Assembly: GCA_964511065.1 (NCBI GenBank)
Contig: CAZEEG010000015.1
Coordinates: forward strand, 1-64,000
Length of the DNA: 64,000 nt
Direction of reading: 5' to 3'
Source: CALBRZ01 sp964511065
GTDB lineage: Bacteria > Planctomycetota > Planctomycetia > Pirellulales > S012-138
A program made the position numbers and the translations under genes. Every line of letters begins with the position of its first letter. Position 1 is the stretch's first letter. Under the pieces are notes generated by a model. The model made no database searches. It saw only the letters and a list, made by a program, of their open reading frames with translations, and was not told the origin of the DNA. Positions 17,085-26,273 of this stretch are shown piece after piece.

Positions 17085-18437
17085 ATGAGCGAAGTCCGCA
17101 ACTTTGGCGCGGCCGGCGACGGGCGCCAAGACGATACCGAAGCCATCATCCACGCCATTCAAGAGGGCGAAGGCCAACTGACCTTTACCCGGGGCGTGTA
17201 CCGCATCACGCGGACCATCGAGATCGACCTCGACCGCTACGGTCCGATTTCCCTGGATGGCAGCGGCGGCACTGCCCGTATCTTGATGACGGGCGCCGGG
17301 CCGGCGTTTCGGCTGGTTGGCACTCACGGTGGCACGGGCGATCCCACCAGCGTGCAGCCCCGCATCAAGAGCGTGCAGCGGATGCCGACGATCCAGAACC
17401 TGGAGATTGTGGGCGAACACCGCGAGGCCGACGGCGTGGAAATGGTGGGCACCATGCAAGCGGTGCTTTCCGGCCTGCTGATCCACGACGTGCGGCATGG
17501 CATCCGCCTGCACCGCCGTAACCGCAACGTGCTGATCACGCATTGCCACGTGTATCACAACACCGGTATCGGCATCTTTCTCGATGAGCTGAACCTGCAC
17601 CAGATCAACATCGTCGGTTGCCACATCAGCTACAACCGCTTGGGCGGTATCCGTATCGAACGCTCGGAGATTCGCAACCTGCAGATCACCGGCAACGACA
17701 TCGAGTACAACAACCACCGCGTCTTCAAGACCGAACCGGAACCGACGGCCGAAATCTACATCGACACCACCACTGCCGGCGCGAGCGTGGCCGAAGTGAC
17801 CATCGCCTCCAACACCATCCAGGCGACCGACTCGCCCGGCGGTTGCAACATTCGCCTGCTGGGCAAGGCCGACGGCGGCTACCGCCCCAACCTGTTCACC
17901 ATCACCGGCAACATCATCGGCAGCCAGGAAAACAACGTCCACCTTACCGATTGCCACGGAATCGTGATCAGCGGCAACTGTATTTACTCGGGCAAGAACC
18001 GCAACCTGTTGATGGAAGGCTGCTCGCTGATCACCGTGGGGTCCAACAGTTTCCGCCGGCATACGGCCGCCTATCACGCGGGCGTACGGTTGGTGAACAC
18101 CCGCGATACCACGATCCAAGGATGCTCGTTCATGGACGAAGCGCCCGAGGGCCAGAAATCCGGGGCCTCGCTGCTGGAACTGGTCGATTGCCAGCGCATC
18201 CAAGTCACCGGCTGCCAGTTCGTGGACGGCACACCCTATGGGATCGAAGTCGTGCGTGGCCAGCAAGTCACCATCGCTTCTTGCACGGTGAACGAATCGC
18301 GCGCCAACCCGATCGGCAAGGCCGCCATCCGGTTCCGCGGGACCGGGTCGGACAACCGTGTTGCCCTCAACACGCTGGCCTATCCTCAAGGCAAGGGCTT
18401 GGAGGCCGACGAAGAATCGCAAGTGACCCAGGCTTAA
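17085..18437 (+). CDS. Pectate-lyase-3-type beta-helix protein
   Basis: 450 residues beginning VRNFGAAGDGRQDDTEAI, the opening signature of the pectate_lyase_3 right-handed beta-helix family, followed by many short repeats of the N-x-I/V-x-x-N/C type with stacked Asn (LEIVGEHREAD, ITGNDIEYNN, ITGNIIGSQENN, VTGCQFVDG). No signal peptide is visible, which is odd for a polysaccharide-acting enzyme; it may be cytoplasmic or lack a recognisable signal. The substrate is unknown. The ATG at 17085 is chosen because the family begins there. Divergent to the M14 peptidase, convergent with the zinc-ribbon gene. Confidence 0.88.
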   Translation: MSEVRNFGAAGDGRQDDTEAIIHAIQEGEGQLTFTRGVYRITRTIEIDLDRYGPISLDGSGGTARILMTGAGPAFRLVGTHGGTGDPTSVQPRIKSVQRMPTIQNLEIVGEHREADGVEMVGTMQAVLSGLLIHDVRHGIRLHRRNRNVLITHCHVYHNTGIGIFLDELNLHQINIVGCHISYNRLGGIRIERSEIRNLQITGNDIEYNNHRVFKTEPEPTAEIYIDTTTAGASVAEVTIASNTIQATDSPGGCNIRLLGKADGGYRPNLFTITGNIIGSQENNVHLTDCHGIVISGNCIYSGKNRNLLMEGCSLITVGSNSFRRHTAAYHAGVRLVNTRDTTIQGCSFMDEAPEGQKSGASLLELVDCQRIQVTGCQFVDGTPYGIEVVRGQQVTIASCTVNESRANPIGKAAIRFRGTGSDNRVALNTLAYPQGKGLEADEESQVTQA

Positions 18438-18470
18438 TGGCGGCCGGCGGCGCCAAGCTCAGGCGACGCG

Positions 18471-19442
18471 CTACATCGACAGCCCAAAGAGCAGGAACAG
18501 CAACAGCACCACCGCGATGCCGATCACCACGGCGACGGCCACCTTGGTCTTGGAAACCGGGGCTCGACCGGTCACTTTGCCAGTCTGCCCGTTAATCAGG
18601 AACCGGTATGTGCCGCCGTTGTAGTGGTAGGCCATGATCCAGACGGGCAGCAGCACCGGTTCGCTGCGGAGGTTCTCAATCCGCACGTTGACCTTCACAT
18701 TGCGGTGCCCCGGCCCGATATAGCGGGCGATGCACTCGTCGCGCTCGAGGGACTCCAATCCCTGCCGGGCGAGCGGCCGGGCATACTTGCGCGGCACCGT
18801 GAACTGCTCAACCGTGATGGAACGCAGGCCCACCTTGTCGGGCGGCACCGCTCGGGAAAGATCGAACGGGCAAAGATCGTGCGTTTCCTTCGCCGTCAGC
18901 ACGCTGCTGGCCCCGATCAGCAGACCGTGATGCTGGCCGCGATGCTCGCCGGTGATGGGATACCAGTTCGACCGGGCACCGGGCGGGGTGCGGTTGGTAT
19001 CGGCCGTCCAGTAGGTGTGCGTATTGGCTGAAAACACCCAGTACGGCACGTAGACGGGCGTCATGGCGATCACCTTGGCCCGCTGTGCCAGGTCGCCAGG
19101 CCGCCAGAAACCGGTTCCCAACCAGCGGCGCAGCAGTTGATTGGCTTGTTCTCGCCCAATGGAGAGCGGCACCACGCGCTCTGGGGCAAGCACGCGCTGC
19201 GGCGGTTTCTCCAGCAGTTCCACGGAACCGCAAAACGGGCATTGCAGCGAGCCGGCCGTGGCACTGTAACTCATCGATGCGCCACAACTGTTGCACTGAA
19301 AACTGTGCGTGGCCTGCCCGGCCGGTGCGGCAGGGCGATCATCGGACCGTTCGGGGGCTTCCGCTCCGCAATTGCCGCAAAACAGGTCCTCCTCATCCAG
19401 CAAGGCACCACAGATTTCGCACTTGTCCAGCAGATCGGACAT
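18471..19442 (-). CDS. Double zinc-ribbon tail-anchored membrane protein
   Basis: 323 residues. Two N-terminal zinc ribbons: CEICG/CGNCG (about residues 8-27) and CNSCG/CPFCG (about 52-75). A middle domain follows with conserved-looking PVYVPYWVFSANTHTYW and RVNVRIENL-like strands, then a C-terminal transmembrane helix (AVAVVIGIAVVLLLFLLFGL) right at the end. It looks like the bacterial zinc-ribbon proteins sometimes named after PriA or TFIIB, but has no helicase motif. ATG 19442 is chosen because it precedes the first ribbon; 40 more codons are open upstream. Function unknown. Confidence 0.8.
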   Translation of the reverse strand: MSDLLDKCEICGALLDEEDLFCGNCGAEAPERSDDRPAAPAGQATHSFQCNSCGASMSYSATAGSLQCPFCGSVELLEKPPQRVLAPERVVPLSIGREQANQLLRRWLGTGFWRPGDLAQRAKVIAMTPVYVPYWVFSANTHTYWTADTNRTPPGARSNWYPITGEHRGQHHGLLIGASSVLTAKETHDLCPFDLSRAVPPDKVGLRSITVEQFTVPRKYARPLARQGLESLERDECIARYIGPGHRNVKVNVRIENLRSEPVLLPVWIMAYHYNGGTYRFLINGQTGKVTGRAPVSKTKVAVAVVIGIAVVLLLFLLFGLSM

Positions 19443-19940
19443 AGGCAGGCCGCTAGAGGCAGGTTCAACGCAGTAAGAAGTCGCACGGCACCATGAGTCG
19501 ATGGGGGGAGGCGTTCTCCCTTCCAACCGGCTCTTGCACCGCTTCGCGTCGGCAGGAACCAACCGGCCCCCCCGCCCCGCGCGACTGGCCCCGATTCAAA
19601 CGGGCCTGCGCGGCCGCGTCAAGGAACTTGGCTCTGCCTTGTGCCGGCAACGACTGCCGAGCAACGGAAACAACGCAAGCCGCACTGACCCATTCGCAGG
19701 CGGCAGCCAAATCTTGAGCCCGCCGCGGCATACCGCGAATGATTCGCGGTGCCGATTGTTTGGCGACCGGACACTGACCGCGCAACCTTCCATCAGGCAA
19801 TCGGTGAAGCCCCCGCTCTGGTGCGGCTGGGATGCTTCCCCATTCGCTGGACCTTGCACATGCCGGTATAATGAGCGTTTAGGGGGAGGATGTTGCCGTG
19901 GTTCGCTCGCCCGTCTGCACTCCAACCAGGGAGGAATCCC
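19443..19940. other. Divergent intergenic region
   Basis: About 500 bases between the zinc-ribbon and Tat-protein gene starts. Short open frames only. No sigma-54-like site found on the plus strand, so this served as a negative control for that motif. Confidence 0.4.
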
Positions 19941-21476
19941 ATGTTTCCGACCAATCGTCGTCATTTTCTGGCCACTACCGGTGCCGGGCTGCTTGGCGGA
20001 GCCGCAGCAAGTTTGGGGGACTTGGGTTTCCTGGGACGGCTTCCCAGTGCATCCGGTGCTGAAGACAGCAGCGATTCCGACATGGTGGCCTTGCGGCCGG
20101 AAATCGAACCGCTGGTCCGCCTGATCGAAGAAACACCCCGCGACAAAGTCATCGAAGTCGTGGCCGACCGCATCCGCTCAGGCTTGAGCTATCGCGACCT
20201 GCTGGCCGCCTTGTTCTTGGCGGGTGTGCGCAACATCCAGCCCCGCCCGTCGGTGGGCTTCAAGTTCCACGGCGTGCTGGTGGTCAACTCGGCCCACGTG
20301 GCCAGCATGAGCTCGCCCGATGAGCACCGCTGGCTGCCGATGCTGTGGACGCTCGACTACTTCAAGGCGACCCAGGCCCGCGACGTGCAAGAAGGCGATT
20401 GGCACATGCGGCCGGTCGACGAATCGAAGGTGCCCGAGCCGACCAAGGCCATCAAGGCCTTCACCGAGGCGATGGACTCCTGGGACGAAGAAGCGGCCGA
20501 TACGGCCGTGGCCGGGCTGGCGCGTTCGGTCGGCGCCAACCAGATTTGCGAGCTGTTTTATCGCTATGGTGCCCGCGATTTCCGCTCCATCGGCCACAAG
20601 GCGATCTTCGTGGCCAACAGCTTCCGGACGCTGCAAACGATCGGTTGGGAACACTCCGAACCGATCCTCCGCAGCCTGGCCTATGCCCTGCAGAACCGCC
20701 GGGGCGAGCCCAACCCGGCCGAAAGCGACCTGCTGGCCGACCGGCCCTGGCGGCGGAACCTGGAACTGGTTGGCAAGTTCCGGGCCGACTGGGTGACGGG
20801 CAAGACCGATCCTTCGGCCACCCGCGATCTCCTGGCCAGCCTCCGCACCGGCGATTATGCCGAGGTGTGCGACGAAGTGGTGCGGCTCAGCAGTGAGGGC
20901 TACCATCCCCAGGTGCTATGGGATGGCGTGCTGCTGGGTGCCGGCGAACTGCTGCTGCGGCAGCGGGGGATCGTGGCTCTGCACGCGATGACCACGGCCA
21001 ACGCCCTGCACTATGCCTACCTCTGGGCCAAGGACGACGACACCCGTAAACTGATGCTGCTTCAGGCGGCGGCGTTCCTGCCGATGTTCCGCGATGCCAT
21101 GCGGAGCCGCGGCAGCGTGGCCGACCTGGACATCACGGCGTTGGAACCGGAAGACGCACCAGGCCAGGGCCCCGAGGCCGTGACCAATTTGTTTGCCGAC
21201 CTCGCCTCCGACCGCATGGCCGCCGCGCGCAAAACCCTCAGCGTGCTCAAGCACCAGCGGCCAGAAGCCCTGGTGGAGGCGGGCCGGGTGCTGGTATTTC
21301 TCAAGGGTGACGACGCCCACGACTACAAGTTCAGTTCCGCCGTGCTGGAAGATTGCTTCTACGTGTCGCCCCAGTGGCGCGACCGGTTCATGGCTGCCAG
21401 CGTCTACAACCTGCATGGTGCGGACGAACGCGACAATGCCCTGGTGAAACGGATCCGTGCTGCCCTGGAGGCCTAA
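19941..21476 (+). CDS. Tat-exported protein, function unknown
   Basis: 511 residues with a twin-arginine signal (TNRRHFLATTGAGLLGG). The mature protein is helical, with His/Asp-containing stretches such as GFKFHGVLVVNSAH, SIGHKAIFVANSFR and LHAMTTANALHYAY, suggestive of a cofactor- or metal-binding fold loaded before export. It is a type common in planctomycetes and I know no biochemical function. The start is supported by GGAGG 6 bases before the ATG. Its stop overlaps the next start (TAATG), so the downstream MgtC-like gene is translationally coupled. Confidence 0.85.
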   Translation: MFPTNRRHFLATTGAGLLGGAAASLGDLGFLGRLPSASGAEDSSDSDMVALRPEIEPLVRLIEETPRDKVIEVVADRIRSGLSYRDLLAALFLAGVRNIQPRPSVGFKFHGVLVVNSAHVASMSSPDEHRWLPMLWTLDYFKATQARDVQEGDWHMRPVDESKVPEPTKAIKAFTEAMDSWDEEAADTAVAGLARSVGANQICELFYRYGARDFRSIGHKAIFVANSFRTLQTIGWEHSEPILRSLAYALQNRRGEPNPAESDLLADRPWRRNLELVGKFRADWVTGKTDPSATRDLLASLRTGDYAEVCDEVVRLSSEGYHPQVLWDGVLLGAGELLLRQRGIVALHAMTTANALHYAYLWAKDDDTRKLMLLQAAAFLPMFRDAMRSRGSVADLDITALEPEDAPGQGPEAVTNLFADLASDRMAAARKTLSVLKHQRPEALVEAGRVLVFLKGDDAHDYKFSSAVLEDCFYVSPQWRDRFMAASVYNLHGADERDNALVKRIRAALEA

Positions 21477-22012
21477 TGGCAATGTATCCCGATGATTGGC
21501 TGGAAATCCTCATCCGGATGGCTGCCGCCATCGCATGCGGCGCCGTGATCGGGTTCGAGCGGGAATTCCAAGCCAAGCCGGCCGGATTGCGGACCCATAT
21601 GCTGGTGGCGCTGGGGTCCGTTTCGTTCACCCTGCTCACCCTGCACATTTATCAAGCAGCCCTGGATGCGGCCGGCACCGCGCGGGTGGGGAGCGATCCC
21701 CTCCGCGTGGTCAGCGGGGTGATTGGCGGGATCGGCTTCCTGGGAGCCGGTTCCATCATTCAAAGCCGCGGGTCCGTGCAGGGCCTCACCACCGCGGCCA
21801 CGATCTGGGTGGTCGGCTCCGTGGGGATCGCCTGCGGTACCGGCTACTATATCGTGGCCCTGTTCACCGTTGCGTTCTCGCTCATCATCCTGATGGGCGT
21901 GGTCGGAGTGAACGCTTACGTCGAAATGCGCAGGCAGCAACTGGAAGGGGCCGGCCTCACCACCACGACCACGCGCGAAGCCGAAGAAGACCAGGCCCGA
22001 GATACTGAGTAA
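21476..22012 (+). CDS. MgtC/SapB family membrane protein
   Basis: 178 residues with about four or five transmembrane helices and the family motifs GAVIGFEREFQAKPAGLRTHMLVALG and GGIGFLGAGSII...GLTTAATIW. MgtC proteins support growth in low Mg2+ and inside host cells and can modulate the F-ATPase; environmental relatives are of unknown role. A Thr-rich acidic tail follows the last helix. The ATG at 21476 shares one base with the preceding stop. A second in-frame ATG is two codons later. Confidence 0.92.
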   Translation: MAMYPDDWLEILIRMAAAIACGAVIGFEREFQAKPAGLRTHMLVALGSVSFTLLTLHIYQAALDAAGTARVGSDPLRVVSGVIGGIGFLGAGSIIQSRGSVQGLTTAATIWVVGSVGIACGTGYYIVALFTVAFSLIILMGVVGVNAYVEMRRQQLEGAGLTTTTTREAEEDQARDTE

Positions 22013-22080
22013 AACCGCAGTCGCCATGCTAAGCCCGGCAGCGCCAAACCAAGCCAGGCAGCCAGCCGCAACGTGCCGAC

Positions 22081-23589
22081 CTAAGTTTTGAGTGCAAAGT
22101 CAAACAGATCGCGCACCTCTTGCGGCGAGCGCTGGGCAAGCCCCGTAAAGCGCTGGTACAGCGCGTCGGGATCGTCCACGCCCAAGCCAGCCAGCAACTG
22201 GAACTTGTGCGCCAACAGCCCATCCAGGTCGGCCGTGGTGTTTCGGGCGTGCCCTGCCGGATACATCACCAGACCGCTGGATAACTCGCCCAAGCCGGCA
22301 TGCTCGATCTGGAGTGTCGTGGGGATGCCGTCGGGATAGCGGCGGTCGTACTCCTCACCGCCGTGTTCAAACTCGATCTTATCCATGATCGCCCGGGTAG
22401 TCGGATTCAGTAGCGCCTGATCGTCGTAATCTGCCGGCAGCAGCATCAATTCCTTCCAGCCTGCCCGCTTCTGTTCGTAGGCCTTGCGCAGCAGCGTGGC
22501 GATGATGTACACCATCGAGTGATCGGCGCTTTGCCGCGTCCGGGGATCGCGCTTGGCGGGGTCGCCAATGATGCCAAAGGCCGGCTGGTAAATCGTGATG
22601 CGGACGCGGCGAAGCTGCGCCGGGTCGTCCAGCAGGCCAGGGTTGGCACTCAGCAGGTCCATCAAGCCCTGGATCGCACCGGCCGATTGGTGCTCGTACA
22701 GGCCCAGCTTGAAATGCATCCCTTGCACGGCAAAGTCGTCGCCTTCCATGGCCAGTGCCAGGTCGAAGGGGCTGACACCCTCACGTCCCGGCGGCTCAAA
22801 CAGGCAGAAGATCGCCTCAGGATTGCGGAAGATATCGGCCGGCCCCACAAAACCGCGCATCGCGCGCCGCATCGCCAGCACGGCCGCTTCGGCGCTGATG
22901 GCCGCCGAAGCTCCCTTCGAGTCGGAAAGCTGCTTGCCGGCCCGAATGGCGCGGAAAGGAATGTAATGCGCTACGACCATGCCGATGGCGCTTTCAATCT
23001 GCTCGGCCGTGGCCCCCAGGACGGCACCGTACGTGGCCGCCGATGCAATCGCTCCGTGAACCACGTGGTCGATCTTGTGATCCTTCAGCGAGAACACCTC
23101 GGCTAGCCGGCCGCGGATTTCGTCCAGCAGCAACATCGCCTTGAGCGCGGCCGCTCCGTCCAGGCCCGCCAGTTGCGCGGCCGCCACCGCGACGGGGTAG
23201 AAATCGTTGTGGCCGAACTCGCCCGCCGTGGCACCCCGGGCCGGGTTGTAACCAAAATTGGTGCCGTTGGCATCCCACTCCCGCGCGGCCGAACTGTTCG
23301 CCGCCACGGCTTTCTCGGGCTGAACCAGGGTGTTGGAAGCCAAAAGCGCCACGCCGCGGGTCGGATCGTCGAGAGCGTACTCCATGGCTTCCGCCCGCAG
23401 GACACAGGGGGCATTGGTCCCACAGGCGATGGCGGAAACGGCGCAGGCGATGCTATCGAGGTGGAACCGTTCGACCTGCCGCAGGGCTGCCTCGCCGGGC
23501 TGCCCCTGCTGCATGAACCGGATGGCATACTCGGCGATTCCCCGGGCCTGGTTGGTATCGCGGGGCAGTTCGATGAACGACGGCGCCAT
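22081..23589 (-). CDS. MmgE/PrpD family protein
   Basis: 502 residues with the all-helical MmgE/PrpD fold along its length (DSIACAVSAIACG, GEFGHNDFYPVAVAAAQLAG, DHVVHGAIASAATYGAVLGA, KGASAAISAEAAVLAMRRAM, HSMVYIIATLL). The family includes 2-methylcitrate dehydratase and cis-aconitate decarboxylase; whether this copy acts in propionate catabolism cannot be told, since no prpB/prpC neighbours are present. ATG 23589 is chosen from family length; the frame is open 93 codons upstream with unrelated sequence. No Shine-Dalgarno stands out. Confidence 0.88.
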   Translation of the reverse strand: MAPSFIELPRDTNQARGIAEYAIRFMQQGQPGEAALRQVERFHLDSIACAVSAIACGTNAPCVLRAEAMEYALDDPTRGVALLASNTLVQPEKAVAANSSAAREWDANGTNFGYNPARGATAGEFGHNDFYPVAVAAAQLAGLDGAAALKAMLLLDEIRGRLAEVFSLKDHKIDHVVHGAIASAATYGAVLGATAEQIESAIGMVVAHYIPFRAIRAGKQLSDSKGASAAISAEAAVLAMRRAMRGFVGPADIFRNPEAIFCLFEPPGREGVSPFDLALAMEGDDFAVQGMHFKLGLYEHQSAGAIQGLMDLLSANPGLLDDPAQLRRVRITIYQPAFGIIGDPAKRDPRTRQSADHSMVYIIATLLRKAYEQKRAGWKELMLLPADYDDQALLNPTTRAIMDKIEFEHGGEEYDRRYPDGIPTTLQIEHAGLGELSSGLVMYPAGHARNTTADLDGLLAHKFQLLAGLGVDDPDALYQRFTGLAQRSPQEVRDLFDFALKT

Positions 23590-23930
23590 GGCAAGAGACT
23601 CGCACAATAGGTGGCAAGAATGCAGCAACGCGAGAGGCCATTTAACGCCCCGGCGCGAGAAACGTAAAGGGCGCGTACCGGTGCGCGGTGCTTCCAGCGC
23701 GTCGTGCGTGTTGCGTCGCGCGCTGTGGGACACGCCTGGCGGTGACCGTGCGAAAGGAGCGCAAAGGGCCGAGGTGCAGGCTGCCCCATGCGCTGGTAAC
23801 CCCGTGCGCTGGTTACCCGGTGCGCACCAGCAGCGCAAAAGACGATCCCGCGGCACGGCGGAGCGCACCGCGGGATCGTGGATTACCTGGCTGGAAGTTC
23901 AGCCGACCAATACGCCTGGCAGCGGGCGAA
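23590..23930. other. Intergenic between prpD-like and DUF3500 genes
   Basis: 340 bases. Near 23788-23828 the sequence GTGCGCTGGTTACCC recurs in two near-identical copies that also contain GGTAACC/GGTTACC dyads. The DUF3500 terminator lies at 23837-23879. No gene seen. Confidence 0.45.
23837..23879 (-). terminator. Rho-independent terminator of DUF3500 gene
   Basis: Read on the minus strand: perfect 12-base-pair stem ACGATCCCGCGG / CCGCGGGATCGT, 14-base loop, followed by CTTTTGC. It lies about 52 bases after the DUF3500 stop codon. Confidence 0.8.
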
Positions 23931-24920
23931 CTAGCCGCGGCGAGCGATATTGATGTAAGCGTGGACGTGCGGAGCGCCACGGAAGTGGCACACCAGCGTG
24001 GGGCTTTCCAGCCGCCAGATGTCCCACACGCCATCGTCGTCCAGATCGCCGCTCTGGTAGAACGCCATCTGGAGCGAGTCGATACCCCCACCCGCTTCCA
24101 GCACGGCCAGGGCTTCGTCCACATCTTCCTTGCGGTACGGGCCCAGCACGGTGGCGAGTACCTTCTTCACCAACTCCTGCTGATCGCTGGAGAGGTCCTT
24201 GCCGCTGATGCCGGGAATCTGCGAAACATCATCACGAAGCTGAACGGCACTCTCAGCCGGAGCCCGGGCCAGCAGGGCCTTCTTCCGCTGATCGGGGTCC
24301 AGGGCCTTGAAGACCTCGTTGGCCGCCTGCGTCTGATGGAAGAACAGGTTGTCCTTGCTGTTGCCCGTCGCACCGTGACCGTAAACGATCGGGCCGCCGA
24401 ACGCCGCGCCGGGCGTGGTGTCGCCGTCGGCACGCAGCGTCAGGTGCCGGCCGGTCAGCTCAAAGGCGAAGTGCTCATCGTCGGGCTTGCCGAAGATGGC
24501 CAGGGCGTAGTTCTCGAAGCCGGCGTCGGCAGCCATTTGCTTCTTGATCCGTTCGCAGCCGTCTTCCGAGGTGATCCCGGCCAGGATCTCGTCGATGATC
24601 TTGCGCTGCTCGGGCGAGAAGGTGCCAATGGTCGCATTGGTGATCTTCCAGTTGGCACTGATCCGGGTGCGGCGGGGATCGTTCCAGGCAAGAACCATCT
24701 CTTTGCGCTGCGGAACGGTCAGCGTTTCGTACAGGCGGGTGACTGCCGATTCGGCCCGGCTGTCGCGCTTGGGAGCCGCAACGGCCCGGCCCGAAATCAG
24801 CGGCGTGGCACCCACGGCCACTGCGCCGGCGGCCACGGCAGTGAGGAAGTCCCGGCGATCAACCGAACAATCAGGGCACGAACGATCGGACCCGGGGACT
24901 TGGGGAGTGGGGCGCGTCAT
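23931..24920 (-). CDS. DUF3500 Tat-exported protein
   Basis: 329 residues. A twin-arginine signal with a longer n-region (DRRDFLTAVAAGAVAVG) precedes a domain matching DUF3500: WNDPRRTRISANWKI, FENYALAIFGKPDDEHFAFELTGRHL, and a C-terminal DSLQMAFYQSGDLDDDGVWDIW...VCHFRGAPHVHAY. The conserved HxHxY-like end and DDDG loop suggest a metal site, but no activity is established for the family. AAGGAG stands 8 bases before the ATG. Confidence 0.9.
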   Translation of the reverse strand: MTRPTPQVPGSDRSCPDCSVDRRDFLTAVAAGAVAVGATPLISGRAVAAPKRDSRAESAVTRLYETLTVPQRKEMVLAWNDPRRTRISANWKITNATIGTFSPEQRKIIDEILAGITSEDGCERIKKQMAADAGFENYALAIFGKPDDEHFAFELTGRHLTLRADGDTTPGAAFGGPIVYGHGATGNSKDNLFFHQTQAANEVFKALDPDQRKKALLARAPAESAVQLRDDVSQIPGISGKDLSSDQQELVKKVLATVLGPYRKEDVDEALAVLEAGGGIDSLQMAFYQSGDLDDDGVWDIWRLESPTLVCHFRGAPHVHAYINIARRG

Positions 24921-25355
24921 GGCTCATCTCCTTGGATGCAGGACGAAGTTTTCGAGGCCTCAGCGCACGGCAGGGGCAGTGCAAGACGGCCCTCCGGCTC
25001 ACCGCGCCAAGGTACGAACTGCTGACCGCGGTTGCAAACCTTTTCAGCATGAAACCGTCCACACGCGCCTAGGTGGCCGAGCGTGCGGGAGGCGGCAGTC
25101 TATGTCAATCTGCCAGCAGTTTCTGTATTAAACCCCACACAACCGCCCGGGTTTCGCGGCGATCCGCAAAATGGCGCGTCTCAGGCAGGGAGAACCCGGG
25201 GGCAGGCGCCGGTAGCAGCCCGGCCGGTTATCAGGCCGCGCGCGCCCATGCGGCAGGCGCTCGAGTTGGATGCCAATTTCGCTCTGGCCTATCAGGCCGC
25301 GCACGCCCATGCGGCAGAGTAGACCATAGAGAAATCGAGAAGAAACCCCGCTTGG
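24921..25355. other. Intergenic with direct repeats and TPR-like remnant
   Basis: Contains two 28-base direct repeats (25229-25256 and 25290-25317, one mismatch). Between and across the second, a plus-strand frame (25251-25322) reads RQALELDANFALAYQAAHAH, which is tetratricopeptide-repeat-like, then stops. Likely the decayed end of a TPR gene; see findings. Confidence 0.45.
25229..25317 (+). repeat. Two 28-base direct repeats
   Basis: Copies at 25229-25256 and 25290-25317 differ at one base and both begin TATCAGGCCGCGC and end CCCATGCGGCAG. The start-to-start distance is 61 bases. In the frame of the TPR-like fragment both copies encode YQAARAHAA / YQAAHAHAA. Confidence 0.8.
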
Positions 25356-26273
25356 CTATTCAAAGGCCCGCTGGGCGGCGGCCTCTTCCTGGGCTTCCTT
25401 CTGCCACAGATAGCCCGCCTGCCGGCTTTGCAATCGGCGAACCAGTTCAAACCATACGGTGCGCTGTTGTTTCGTCAGCATTTGCAGCGCTTCCCGGTAC
25501 GAATGGCGTTTGAGGTGGGCGATGGTTTCGGCTGACGAACCGCCCAGCATCGCCATGTTCACCGCATGGTTGCAGTCGCGCTCGATCCGGCGCAACTTGG
25601 TCACCTGGTTGGGCGACATCTTCAGCAACTGCTGAACCTCTTTCTTGGAGAAAACCCGCGGCCCCAATTGACGCAACACCTCGTCCACGGAAGCCGTGGG
25701 CGAAAGCGGAGCCTCGGGCAGCGGGAGCCCATCGGGTGAGCCGCCTTGACGATTGCCGATGGTTAACCCTCGCAGCGGATCCAACAGCGGCGACCGCACG
25801 AGAGGAACCGCAATCAGGGTCAGCACGAGCGTCAATCCGACGACCACCCGCAACCGGTTACTGGGCAGTGCGGTATCCTTCCGGACCTTGTGTTCCTTCT
25901 CCGGAGCCGGACCGCTATCGTTCAACCGCCGCAATCCGATGCGGATGCCGGCCGTGTCCGACGTGATGGAAACCACGCTCACAGTTTCCCAACCGGCCAC
26001 GGTTTTCAGCCATACGGTTTCGCCGTCGAACACGCCCGGGTGCTGATCGCACAGCACGGCAAAACCCGTGGACGACTCGTTCAAGAGCCGCACCGATGTC
26101 TCGCGATCGCCCGAGCGAAGCATGGCTTCGCGGCGTTCCTCGGGCGTGGGGAAGCGTCGGGCCTGCCGCCGCTCTGGCGTCGGCGCGGGCGGGACCGCCG
26201 CGCCTGTGGCCACTTCAAGCAGCTCGGCGCGGTGCTGGTCATCTAGCGTTGGATAGCCGCCCAGTTCTTGCAT
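25356..26273 (-). CDS. PilZ-like protein with membrane anchor
   Basis: 305 residues. About residues 33-120 look like a PilZ domain: an RRQARR basic motif followed by LNESSTGF, fitting the RxxxR...(D/N)xSxxG c-di-GMP-binding pattern, then beta strands. One transmembrane helix (VVVGLTLVLTLIAVPLV, about 140-157) and a C-terminal helical region (LLKMSPNQVTKLRRIERDCNH..., LTKQQRTVWFELVRRL) resembling DUF-type planctomycete helical repeats follow. It could be a membrane-bound c-di-GMP receptor. AAGGGA precedes the ATG. No partner genes in an operon. Confidence 0.72.
   Translation of the reverse strand: MQELGGYPTLDDQHRAELLEVATGAAVPPAPTPERRQARRFPTPEERREAMLRSGDRETSVRLLNESSTGFAVLCDQHPGVFDGETVWLKTVAGWETVSVVSITSDTAGIRIGLRRLNDSGPAPEKEHKVRKDTALPSNRLRVVVGLTLVLTLIAVPLVRSPLLDPLRGLTIGNRQGGSPDGLPLPEAPLSPTASVDEVLRQLGPRVFSKKEVQQLLKMSPNQVTKLRRIERDCNHAVNMAMLGGSSAETIAHLKRHSYREALQMLTKQQRTVWFELVRRLQSRQAGYLWQKEAQEEAAAQRAFE

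Noticed and set aside
16782..18422. Upstream extension of the M14 reading frame to 1542 codons
   Set aside because: It lies antisense to the beta-helix gene, which has an unmistakable pectate_lyase_3 start. The extension has no domain and no membrane or signal logic.
25229..25317. CRISPR array
   Set aside because: Only two repeat copies, no regular spacers, no cas genes; same for 42796-42903.
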